DNA from: Platanthera guangdongensis
Taxonomy: Eukaryota; Streptophyta; Magnoliopsida; Asparagales; Orchidaceae
Direction of reading: 5' to 3'
Assembly (NCBI GenBank): GCA_039583875.1
Contig: CM077158.1
Location: 243,025,447 to 243,089,446, forward strand
Length of the DNA: 64,000 nt
The translations under genes and the position numbers were made by a program. The notes below the pieces were generated by a model. That model had not been told where the DNA came from. It was given only the letters and a program-made list of their open reading frames with translations, and made no database searches. This document shows positions 20,047 through 30,189 of the stretch, piece after piece; positions within the stretch are counted from its first letter, which is position 1, and each line of letters opens with the position of its first letter.

Positions 20047-21279
20047 CTAGTAGTGCTGCCTTGCTGGTGGTCTCCACTGGGGGCGATTCTCGGGATACTG
20101 GAATCGCCTTTTCCCCTTTCCTCCTTCCCGTACCTCCGTCTGTCTCCTCTCTTCTTGTCTTTGAGGCCTCTTCTGCATCCTCTCTTCAACTCTCCTGGGT
20201 TTCTCTCTCTTCCTCCTCTCCTCTCTCCATGGCTCTTCCTTCTTCCTCTCCTCCCGCCTTTCCGACGTCCTCCTTGTCTTTGACCCCAAAGGTCCTGCTC
20301 TACCCCTCTCCATCGTATCCTCTCCATCCAGCCTTGCTAAAAAATTCTTGTTCTTCTCCTCTCCCTGAACAAAAGTGTTCGCCTTCTCTATCATATCTTC
20401 GAAAGATCTTGGGGGATTGGACCCCATCTCCAGACTGAACAGTCCCTGCTTCAACCCGAACTTCAGGGCCACCATCAGAGTAAAGTTGTCCACCTCTTCT
20501 ATCTCCAAAATCTCCTCCTGGAAGCGATCGATGTAATGACCCAAGCTCTCGTGCTGCCCTTAGATGATTTTGAAGAGGGTCGTCGCTTCCTTCTTCCTCT
20601 TCTTCGATGTCGCGAACCTCGCCATGAGGCCCCGACACAGGTCTGAGAAGTAGTACACGGGCCCTGTTGGCAGAGTATGGAACCAATCTCTGGCGTTGCC
20701 CTTGAGGGTGATGGAGAAGAACCTGCACTTGAAGGCGTCAGACATGTTGCAGATGGAGAAGACGTCTTCAAACCACTGGAGATGTCTGATAGGGTCGTCT
20801 CTGCCGGAGTAGTAGGTGAGAACGGGTTCCCTGAATCCTTCTGGAACTGGGGCGGCGAGGATCTCGTCACAAAAGGGGCTCCTCCCTCCCTGACAGTGGC
20901 GAGTTTCATCCTCGCTGAAGAGGTCATACTCGCTGTAGTGTCGAGTATCTCTGCATCTCACCGGCGACATTGGTTCCCGAAAGCGGACTCCTTGGCTGCT
21001 CGACGGGTAATGTCGTGACTGCATTGGTCGCTCTTCCCTTGCCCAAGCGGGCTCCTTCCCAGCTCACCTCGGCGGCGCTTCCTCTTCTAACGGTGTCAGA
21101 CGACGGGGAGAAGTCGCCGTGACATCGGGGCGATGAGCAAACCCGGCGAGGATGGTTTGCTTGATCCTCTTCGCGAACTCTTCAAACGCAACAACTGTCA
21201 CAAACTCGCCACCTCGCGTGGCATCTCCGCCTCCTGCTGAGTTGCCGACCAACTCTCCTTGCTCGCCACCACTGGTCAT
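20047..21279 (-). pseudogene. gag: Gypsy B gag capsid region
   Basis: Starts at ATG 21279 (MTSGGEQGE). Capsid motifs: HLQWFEDVFSICNMSDAF, CRFFSITLKGNARDWFH and SLGHYIDRF, then RSFEDMIEKANTFVQGEE and an Arg/Glu-rich linker. The frame is unbroken by shifts but has a TGA near 21064 (CGA in copy A) and a TAA near 20560 (CAA in copy A), both one C-to-T step from the copy A codon. Confidence 0.84.
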
Positions 21280-21335
21280 CTCACTCAACCTCTAAACTTT
21301 CCTCCTTGGCTGCGATCTATGCTCACCGCACCAAG

Positions 21336-21955
21336 TGTTGAAGCCAGGAAAAATCCTAACCTCGGAATTCGGACCAATGCCGCCTAAGGTTAGCAGCTCA
21401 GAAGCTAGATCAGACGGCTGGGGTGATTAGGATGAAGAATCAGGTCAAACAGGACCCCAGATGTTGCGGCAGGAAGATCCCAGCACGTACCCGGATGATC
21501 GAAAGGAGCAGCCCCTTCTCAACCAAAGATGGTCGAACTGGGTGCGAGGGAAGCTAGCTGATAAAGTCGCAAGGTCGCGACTTGATCTCTAAGGAAAAGG
21601 AATCCAAAGGCTTGGCTAGTATCCCGAAGATGAAGCTCGCGAGTATCCTACCTAGGATTTCCAGTGCCTCACCTCGTACCCCCGGGGTCCTATTTATAGG
21701 CAAATTCAAAGAGGGGGGGTCATATTTATATCCCACCCCCTGGCGACTAGGCGACTTCCTGAGGAACTCGCACAGGCTGGACGAGTATCTCTCCTAGTCG
21801 CCTACCTGACGAGTATACGAGGGGAGCTCGCCTATACTCGCTCAGGCCTTCTGCGATCTTGTATGTTGACTTTGACACCTGCCTTGACTTGTTGACCTTG
21901 ACTTCTGCTGACCTAGCCGTGGTAGGACCCACCCTCAACGAATACAGGTTGTACA
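21336..21955 (-). repeat. Gypsy B 5' LTR (620 bp)
   Basis: Starts TGTTGAAGCCAGG and ends GGTTGTACA on the plus strand, parallel to 17965-18584. The right flank (CCTAGATCTC) is non-element sequence; the matching duplication would be outside the window. Confidence 0.82.
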
Positions 21956-22315
21956 CCTAGATCTCATTATGATTTCATCTCGTCACCGCCTCTCCTGGAG
22001 CAAATCTAGTAGTATGTGGAGACGTAAAGGACATTCTTTTCTCTATTCCAAATCTTGTTGGACAACGTCATGGTGTTCTCCTCCGCTCGCGTGGATACCT
22101 GTAGAGCCTTAGATTTATTTCTGCGTGGATTCAACCTTCTGGAGCATCTTGGTTAAGTATTGACTCAATCCCTCTAAGGTATATTGCAGTCCCCTTTTAG
22201 TTTTTACTTCTTGATCAATGTTTCATCGCAAGATCCAGTTTTTGTTTAAGATTTTCTTGAACTATATTCCGTCGCACACATACGACGTGTTGTTCCACTC
22301 TTGTTTAGAAAACCT
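21956..22315. other. Unassigned flank of Gypsy B
   Basis: No ORF with family similarity, no inverted ends. I see nothing I can support. Confidence 0.4.
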
Positions 22316-22317
22316 AA

Positions 22318-22515
22318 CAGTCGGCGTCTGCCAAAAAGGTAGGGTCACAAGACCCACGACTGCTATCGCCAGCCCCCCCCCTCCTTTGCGGTCGGCATAT
22401 GCCAAATAGGTAGGGTCGCAAGATCTATACCTGCCATCATCTAGGGCCTGTCCCCCTTGGTGGTCGGTGCATGCCAAATCTATATGGTCATAAGACCTAC
22501 GTTTGCTATCACTAG
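22318..22515. repeat. Three imperfect ~65-bp tandem units
   Basis: Each unit runs GTCGGCNTNTGCCAAA...AGGTAGGGTC.CAAGA.C.TA...TGC.ATC.. followed by a C-rich or GGG spacer. Starts lie near 22321, 22391 and 22462. Units are about 70-80% alike by eye. Function unknown. Confidence 0.6.
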
Positions 22516-22690
22516 GGGTTTGCCTGTAAAGACCCTATCCGATCCAACATGATAATGTCATGGCTCCGCTCTAGGCGACGTTACCGGGCTGCAGCCCAAG
22601 CACCCCGACCCCTCTCTAGCCAACAGGCGGGTTGTTGGTGACTACAACCTCCCTTTGATGGAGCGAAATTCTCTGGTTAAGTGGGCACCA

Positions 22691-22840
22691 CAGGGACTTT
22701 TCAGGAGGTCACCCATCCCGGAACTACTCCAGCCTGAGCTACATTGGTGATGGGAAGTGAAAGAACTTTATAGTAAGCGTGCTCAGATGAGAGTAGTTCT
22801 TGGATGGGTGACCTCCTGGGAAGTTTCCGTAGGGGCGCTT
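22691..22840. repeat. 5S-rRNA-derived inverted pair
   Basis: On plus, 22768-22840 reads as the 3' part of plant 5S rRNA: TAAGCGTGCTCAGATGAGAG (A-box region), GGATGGGTGACCTCCTGGGA (intermediate element and C-box). On minus, 22740-22691 repeats the same part (CTCAGGCTGGAGTAGTTCC, GGATGGGTGACCTCCT). The ~44-bp arms are about 85% alike and separated by about 40 bp. The 5' half of 5S is missing, so it is not a functional gene. Cassandra-type non-autonomous LTR elements carry such 5S sequence, but I could not find LTR ends here. Confidence 0.7.
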
Positions 22841-23640
22841 AACTAAATCACTTCTCATCTAAAGGAGGTCCCGGGATCATGCCCCAAGCCTCAACAACCT
22901 ACCCAGGATTGTCCCTGTTGTGGGCCCCAGGAGATTTAGTTGGGGATGCTGTGTCGTTTGACTGCAGTCGACCAGGTCCGGATTGTCCCAATATTCTTGT
23001 AGATCATTCAGAGCCTTGGGCCCGGTTTGGTTTCTAACATAAATATAGAAATTTACGAAAAATATCAAAACTTATTTATTATTGTTCAAAGTCATAAGTC
23101 TCGTTGAGGGTCAGTAGATTTTCCCCCGGTCCGGAGAATCAGACCAACTTAGCTCGGAATTGGACCTGACATGCAAACAGTTAAAGAAAAACAACAACAA
23201 ATGACAAAAGTTTTTTTTTGGCGTGGAAAACCCATAAATGGTGAAAAACTACGTGGTCATATCTGTACCGGACCAAAATCTACTATGTTGTTGGAGTTTA
23301 CAAAGAGTTTGGGAGCGCGGGCGTGCGCTTTGTACATTATGCGTGTGGGCGCAGGCACACTGCGCACACACGAGTGTGCTATGCTTGAGTGTTCGTGGTT
23401 GGTTTCGTCCCGTCTTTCACGGTGATTCTCGGGGCTCTGGGGGAGTGCAGCTTGGTGAGCGCGACTCGTTTGGACGGGTTGGCTTCCATTTGTGTCTTTG
23501 GTCGAAACCTCCCTGGTTTGACTTAAAAAATTAAGGGAGAATCCCATGCCCTAAATCTCAATTATTGTCATTTAATTAATTGCTATATATGTAAACGAAT
23601 AATAAAATTAGAACTAGCCAAAATTTCAATTCTTGAATCT
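22841..23640. other. Intergenic stretch without identified features
   Basis: Mixed-composition DNA. Short ORFs have no recognisable motifs. Confidence 0.4.
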
Positions 23641-23644
23641 GAAT

Positions 23645-24801
23645 TCCAAAATTTTGGAAATTTTTTTGGGACTTTACCCCGTCTCTAGATTTGGAGATGG
23701 GATCCTTGCGATGCTGCCATGTGCCAGCCTATATATCATTTTACTGAAGTGATATCCTTACGTCCATATTTGACTATAGTAATATCATATATGATACCCT
23801 TACATTAATCTTTGTATTTTTGAATATCATTAATCATATCTATGTGATCAAAACGAGAACTCAAAATAATAAAAAAATGATTGTATAGTGATAAAAAAGG
23901 ACGTTGTTACGTGCACACCACTTTTGGCTATGCGCACATCATTGATATGTGCACACCATAAATTTTATTTGCAGGTCAAAATGTCAAGTAAACATCATAA
24001 ATTTTATTTGCATGTCAAATTGTCAAATAAACTCTAAAATAAAGTTTGAGTTTTTTATTACTTCAAATATAAAAGATTTCTTCTCTTTTACATTTCAAAC
24101 GAACCAAAAAATAAAAATCTCAAATCATTTTCACTAATATAACAAAACATTTGTACGATCCATTCTTAAGTTTACGTAGACATACACGAACATAAAAATA
24201 TGAATATTAGTTGTCGTAACTAAATAAAATATTTGCAAGTTACTTAAAATTGAATATTAATACATGCACAGTTATCTTGCTTGTTCAAACTTTCTTTTGG
24301 TTGCCCTTTTAAGCGACCCGGAACCAAAGATTATACAGTTTGGCTTGTTGTAGTATCCAATAGCTTATGTAGTTTTCTTTTCAATTCATTTATTTGAATA
24401 GCCAGTGATGTATTGTATTTTTAAAATATTTCATCCAATTTTATGTGTATGTCAAATGAAGCGAGGCTGAAGCTGGGGTGAGGGTAGGGTTTCGGCTTTC
24501 GGCTTTCGGGAGAAAATAAAGCGGGGTGTGCGCTTAGATTTAATATGGGTGAGATTGGAAAAAAATAGTGGTATTGTTTATTTTAAGAGTTTGGTGTGCA
24601 CATAACAAAAAGTGGTGTGCAAGTAACATCGTCCTTTTATTTTAAGAGTTTGGTGTGCACATAACCAAAAGTGATGCACATGAAACAACGCCCTAAAATA
24701 ATACTCACATATATGCATTACCACCACGTGACAACATCACAAATGCCCCGTCTCCAACTCTCGAGACGGATGGGGACCCCCAAAAATCTAGAATTTTGGG
24801 G
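23645..24801. mobile_element. Non-autonomous inverted-repeat element (~1.16 kb)
   Basis: The left end (CCAAAATTTTGG then ACCCCGTCTCTAG and GATGCTGCCATGTG) pairs with the reverse complement of the right end (CCCCAAAATTCTAG, CATCCGTCTCGAG, GATGTTGTCACGTG) over roughly 110 bp at about 75% identity. No transposase inside. Long inverted repeats suggest a Mutator-like derivative; no target duplication could be fixed. Confidence 0.5.
23893..24640. mobile_element. Inner MITE-like element nested in the previous one
   Basis: Left end AAAAAAGGACGTTGTTACGT at 23894 then GCACACCACTTTTGG is the inverse of the right end 24591-24640 (GTGTGCACATAAC, GTGGTGTGCAAGTAACATCG, TCCTTTTAT). Arms are ~45 bp and nearly identical. 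A further degraded copy of the right arm follows at 24645-24695. The interior is AT-rich and non-coding. Confidence 0.6.
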
Positions 24802-24816
24802 AGAAGAAAATTTGTT

Positions 24817-25040
24817 GATTCTTTAAAGTTTAATTTTTGTCACTTTGCACCCTGTAATTCGGGGCTCTTGGCACATTGCACCCCAACTTTAAATTTTTGG
24901 CACTTTGCACCCTGCAAATATGTTTTGCTTGGCAGATTGTACCATGTTATTATTAAATCAGTTTTTTAAAATCATTTAAAATTTTATTTTTCAATTTTGG
25001 GGCAATTTGGGCATATCCTGTACAACCTAAACCTAAAATC
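24817..25040. repeat. MULE left terminal inverted repeat
   Basis: Built of degenerate TTGGCACTTTGCACCCT units (near 24838, 24897); further copies lie just inside the repeat near 25050, 25081 and 25110. Such sub-terminal motif repetition may be transposase binding sites. Confidence 0.8.
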
Positions 25041-25956
25041 CGAATTCTTTGGCACTTTACACCCTCTAATTAGGGGGGATTGGCACTTTGCACTCTAAAA
25101 TTTATTTTTTGGCACTTTGCACCTTCCAAAACACATTAATATGACAATCTGCACATTCTTCTATTTATGAATAGGAGAAGAGGGTTTCTCTGCCTTGGGA
25201 GTTATTTTAGTTGATTTCTGTTGTTGTAATAGTTAATGAAAGTTTATCATGAGTGATTTGTGAAGCGATGACCGGAGTTTTGATTTTCTCCATAACTTCC
25301 CATCAATTCATCAAATAAGAATAGAGAAATGAGTTCCGGTAAACTGGAAGAGGATGGCATCATTTCTCCATATCTACAAACAAAATATTTCTGATATCGT
25401 TAACTTTTTGTTTCAGATTCTAATGCAAGAGGATGACATCATTTCTGAACTTCTTGTAGTGGGATGACCAACATGAAGGGGGTTGTTTGAAGATCGCGCT
25501 TCTTCAGCTGGGTGAAACTTAAAGAGAGAACAAAGGGAGATACAGAAACGGTTCTAAATTCTAATTAGCAAGGACGTCGGCTCCCAAAATGCAATTTGCA
25601 GAACCTATGAATGAACCTGAATTTCTAAAACTCCAAAAACATACTAAATTTCAATCTCATTGCAAGAGCTCCAAAAACTAGAACTCAAAATAATAATTCA
25701 TAAGACAATCTCATTACACAAATTTGACATAATTTCAAAACAAGCTCTTAGTGATGAAACAAGAGCTTCACTTCTCATGTTGTGTTCTCCCAAACATCTT
25801 CCTCACATGTTAAATAAAAATACAATTTAGTATGAGTGAAATTTAAGAAAAGGTAAATAACATAATACCATAAATCTCACCTTGATTAAATGGTGCAATT
25901 ATTGATTCTTGAGTTGCAATATCATTTATCGTCGTGCTCTTCATCTTCACCTATAT

Positions 25957-28518
25957 TTATAAATATAGCAAACATTTGTTAATCATTAAGAGATTTATAC
26001 ATCCAAACTTTAATCCAATAATTGATTTTTTACATACCGGTAATTTCAATCGGATAGTTAATGTTTGTTGTGTTAGCTCAACATTCTTTAAAGTTTGGTC
26101 GCAACTTTTCTTGTTATGACCAGTCGCTCCACAATTAGAGCATGCATATTTGCTACCGGATCTTTTCAAACCATATTTACGAGTACTCACCTCATCCGCA
26201 TCTTTCCTTTTAACTTGCAATGAAGGTCTTCTAACTTTTTTTTGAGCATTCCATGGCACCAAAAAATTTTGATTAGCACGCGACCACTCCCTTTGACCCT
26301 TAATATGATTCAACATATGATCATATGCTTCCAAGTAGGTGCTTTTCTTGTACCAATAGTCTACATAGTCTTCAACCTTTTCCCTTTGATAGAATACACA
26401 TGCTATGATGTGCACACATGGTATTCCAGTGAGATCCCACTTATGATAACTGCAACTTTAGGAAGTTAATTCAACGGGCCATTTATCTCCGGCCTACCAT
26501 TTTACCTCAAATTTATCATTGTCATTCCATTCCAAAATATAATCGTGAACACCTCTTTTGTTGGTTTCAAGAATTTTTTGGATATTTGGACAAATATCTC
26601 CACAAACCTTTAATATATTATCTCTTTGTGTATGTAATCTACTCATCATAATCACTCGTATGATCTCTAGTATTGTTAAAATGGGTTCTCCTCTTGCCTT
26701 TAAGATGACATTGTTGAAACATTCACATAAATTGTTGAGTAGCATATCACACTTTGTCCATGTACTGAAATGTGACCTTGCCCAATTTTTAGGTTCTCTT
26801 GCCCTTACCCAATTGTATGCATCTATATTGTATAGTCTCAACTTCTCCATTTCTCTGTTAAAATCAACTATTCTACTAGCTGATGTGGCCTTCCACAATA
26901 AATTTTTAAGCTGCAAACCTTTATGAATTTGCTTAAAATTGTCGTACATATGTCTAAGGCAAAACCTATGCTCAACATTAGGTAGTAATTCTTGTACTGC
27001 ACGTATCAAACCTTTTTACTTATCGGACATGATTGTCCAAGCATAGTTATTAACGACATTCAAATCCTGTATCAAAATACAAATAAACCATTCCCATGAT
27101 TTTCCATTTTCCCTTCTAACCATGACATATGCTATTGGATGAATACCATTGTTCCCGTCAACACCAACCGCACATAGTAAAACTCCACCATTTGTGGTCT
27201 CTAAGTGTGTCCCATCTAAACCTATAATGGGTCGACATCTTTGAAGAAAGCCAACTTTCAAAGCACCCCAACATATATATAGTCGCTTAAAAATACATGC
27301 ATCTGACCTCAAACTTTGTTTACATTGGATTTTGATGGTTGTGTTTGGATTGGTTCGTCAGATTTCCTCGCAGTAGTTCCATAAACTAGCATATTGCTTC
27401 AACTCTGTTCCATGATTGATTTTATTTGCATGTTTTTTTTGGTTCTATACATTTTCCAAATAAAGAGAGATGTTCTGTTTTCCATTTGCATCATTTCTTG
27501 CATAAAATGCATCGACCACTCAGGATTGCTCATAAGGTGGTTTTGATATTTGTTGGCAAGGTAATCAGAAGTACAATGTTTAGATGTTGCTGTCCTAAAA
27601 CATGTGTGTTCACCTTTAATGGTCTTCACTTGGAAAATATTATCACTTTTTGATATGAATGAGGCGTACAATTGCCAACCACAATTACAAGTTACTTGAA
27701 TTTTATCACTGCAATTTTTGCTGAATTTGATTGGCTTTCCTTACATGTTAGCATATGTCCTAACATCTTCTCTAAACTCATCAGCTGTAGGGAAACACAA
27801 TCCAACTTCGAAATCAAAATGTGATTCATTAGCATTTCCTTGATAAATTTGGTACTTTGATGATTTCTTTTTAATGGAGGTAGAAGTGAGTGGACTTTTA
27901 CCCTTGTAATGCTCTGCCATTTGAGTTTGTTCAATTTTATGTGATTCACTTGGTTTCTTCAAACCAACCCACTCAATAGCTTCATCAATATTTTCGTCAT
28001 ACTCCATATCATCATACTCAAAATCATCATCTACGAAGTCATCACTAAAACTAGCATCACTCTCATCTGTGTCCTCTTTGTTGCTAAATGATTCACTTCT
28101 ATCAAGCTCAAAGATATTTTTTTCCCGACGGATTAAAGTTACTTTGAGGATAAGCTTCAACAGTCTCAACATAAACATCAACTACTCGGTTACGGTCGAT
28201 ATGCCTAATCAGATTTTTAACTTCTTCGTCAGTATCGAGTGACATCATATTAGGGCAATCTTCTGGCACACTTAAGTTGCTGTAAAATCTAACCCAGCCC
28301 AAGTGACCAACCAGTGTACACATTTCATGCAAATCAGTCAAGCCCAACTCATTGTAATCACAATAGTCAAACACATGAGCTACATCAGGCACATAGTACA
28401 TTCTACTTGAACCCAAGAAGGACCCGGAGTGGTGCATTTTAATAGTGAACAACGAAACCTCGTATGGCATGTAAAGTGCTCCGTCACGCGACTCTTTATC
28501 TCTCATAACCCAGACCAT
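25957..28518 (-). pseudogene. MULE transposase (MuDR-type)
   Basis: Read right to left. A likely start at 28518 (MVWVMRDKE) opens a PB1-like N-terminal segment to 28108. A frame change leads to an acidic linker and the MuDR DNA-binding domain (FPTADEFREDVRTYANM near 27750, CNCGWQLYAS near 27680). Another frame change leads to the DDE core (IIGLDGTHLETTNGG with the first D near 27230; HRFCLRHMYDNFK near 26955), the SWIM zinc finger CSYHKWDLTGIPCVHIIAC near 26455-26400 and a C-terminal knuckle CSNCGATGHNKKSC near 26120. Stops at about 27013, 26494 and 26459 and two frame changes make it non-functional. The active enzyme cuts at the inverted repeats. Confidence 0.85.
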
Positions 28519-28544
28519 TCTAAAAATTGAAACATTCTTAATCA

Positions 28545-29200
28545 AACATCCAAACCTAAAAAACTAGGAATTAATGTTTTTATACCTTCCAGGAGAATAC
28601 GACAATAATAGGATCGATCGTCGGAGTTGGAGGTCGTAGCGGCGCAATCGTGGGAGGCGCTGTTAGAACAAAAAAATAGGTCTTTTTAAAAGGGTTCACT
28701 AAGTAAACAACCAAACCTAAAAAAAACTAGGAATCAAAATTTTTATACCTTCCAAGAGAGCACTGCAACAACAAGATCAATTGTCGGAGTTGGAGGTCAC
28801 TGAAGGGGCTCCCAAAATATCGGTGAAATGGAAATTGCTGTAAGATCGAAGCGACATGAAATGTTAAAAATGGCAGGGATTCAGCCTAGACCCATAGTCA
28901 AGTAATATGAGAAATATTCTGCCAAAACCTTAAAACATAATGAAAATTAGACAAGAAAGATGTACAAATCAAGCCAAGAAGTATCTGGATGAAACGAACT
29001 TGAAGAGTGATGTCCAAATCAAGAAAAAATTCTAGATCTATATTTTATCAATTACTACTAACCTCAAAAAAATTCTCAAAAAAACAGCACGAATTAGAAG
29101 AAGCTAATAGAATGGCGGAGAAGAGCACTGCAGCAGCAGGAATGATTACAACATGAATGATCGCCGGAGTTGGAATGATCGTCGGAGTTTGAGGTCGCAG
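28545..29200. repeat. Repeated leader units of the MULE
   Basis: A ~95-bp unit (AAACCTAAAAAACTAGGAAT, TTTTTATACCTTCCA, GTCGGAGTTGGAGGTC) occurs at about 28548-28640 and again at 28707-28800. A shorter version (GGAGTTGGAATGATCGTCGG) lies near 29165. They are in the 5' region of the transposase on its own strand. Confidence 0.6.
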
Positions 29201-29449
29201 CGACGAGATCGTGGGCTGCTGCAGCAGAACACCGCGGTGCAATGATCGTGAGCTGCTGCGACGAGATTGTGGGCTGCTTCAAACGGCAGAGCTTGCCTTT
29301 GCCTTTACCTTTGCCTTGAACTTGGAAGAAAGAAAGGCGGAGAAAAGATCACTGGAGAAGAGTGCCGGAGGAGCGGTGGCACGGGTGGAGTCGAATGGTG
29401 CAGAGGAGCGTAGTTCGGGAATTTAGGGAGGACTGAATATTCTTCTAAT

Positions 29450-29680
29450 GATTTTAGGTTTAGGTTGAAGAGACAGAATGCCCAAATTGCCCCCAAAATT
29501 GAAAAATAAAATTTTAAATGATTAAAAAAAACTGATTTAATAATAATAGGGTGCACTCTGTCAAGCAAAACATATTTACATGATGCAAAATGCCAAAAAT
29601 TTAAAACTGAGGTGCAATATGACAAGAGCCCCTAATTACAAGGTCAAAGTGCCAAAAATTCATAATCATTACAAAGAGTC
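29450..29680. repeat. MULE right terminal inverted repeat
   Basis: Inverse of 24817-25040, about 80% alike by eye. Confidence 0.8.
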
Positions 29681-30006
29681 CTTATTGCCCTAAACTGTAT
29701 ATTTCTTAAACTTACTATGTACCAATCCCACCAAGCAGGGCCTCCGCAGCAGGAAATCCGACTAGGATCCTCGCGCCGTTTTAGCTTCCATTTCTGCCCC
29801 ATCGCCGGATTCCTCTCTCCTCGCTGTTCGCCGGACCTCCGACTTCATCGTGAAGACCATCTCTCTCCCCCCCCCCCCCACACACTCTCTCTCTCTCGCG
29901 AGTTCTTCCCGACGACCTATAAGAATCTGCAACCACATCAAACACCGAGGATCATCTATCTCTAGTTTGATTTTCATATATTGATTGCTCGGAGTGAGGG
30001 CGGACG
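29681..30006 (+). promoter_or_regulatory. TRN1 proximal promoter and 5' leader
   Basis: Between the MULE end and the ATG. Contains a C-run followed by ACACACTCTCTCTCTCTC at 29866-29897, a CT-rich microsatellite common in plant core promoters and leaders. No clear TATA box was assigned. The leader ends GGGCGGACG before ATG. Confidence 0.5.
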
Positions 30007-30189
30007 ATGTCGGCGTCTGCTGCGTTGATATGGCAGCCACAGGAAGAGGGCCTCCGCGAGATCTGCGGGCTGCTGGAGCGGCAGATCTCCCCGAATTCTG
30101 ATCAGCACGTCATATGGCAGCAACTTCAGCAATACAGTCAGGTTGCTGATTTCAACAACTACCTCGCTTTCATACTCGCGAGGGCTGAG
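30007..30189 (+). CDS. TRN1: TRN1 exon 1 (residues 1-61)
   Basis: ATG 30007 opens [20 protein letters not shown]. It ends GCTGAG before donor GTGAGG. Encodes the first HEAT-repeat helices that contact Ran. Confidence 0.92.

Larger units (their letters stand above)
18585..21955 (-). mobile_element. Gypsy copy B (LTR, gag, protease, RT start)
   Basis: Second copy of the same Tat-like Gypsy family, minus strand. LTR 21336-21955, gag from 21279, protease to 19006, RT N-terminus to 18585. There it is cut by the LTR of copy A. The missing part probably lies beyond the left edge, on the other side of copy A. Gag and protease stay in a single frame across 21279-19006, broken only by stop codons, so copy B is structurally better preserved than copy A. 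Confidence 0.86.
24817..29680 (-). mobile_element. MULE (Mutator-like DNA transposon), decayed autonomous type
   Basis: About 4.86 kb bounded by ~225-bp inverted repeats (24817-25040 and 29450-29680). The repeats share blocks such as GGGGCTCTTG, AAATATGTTTTGCTTG, TATTATTAAATCAG and CAACCTAAACCTAAAATC. Between them lies a minus-strand MULE transposase relic with PB1-like, MuDR DNA-binding, DDE, SWIM and zinc-knuckle parts. I could not find a convincing 9-bp target duplication, so exact ends are uncertain by a few bases. It ends about 325 bp before the TRN1 start codon. Confidence 0.85.

Noticed and set aside
22768..22840. Functional 5S rRNA gene
   Set aside because: The 5' half is missing and no normal terminator context is present.
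24817..29680. A 9-bp target duplication for the MULE
   Set aside because: The bases outside the inverted repeats (AAATTTGTT and CTTATTGCC) do not match; exact ends may be off or the flank has changed.
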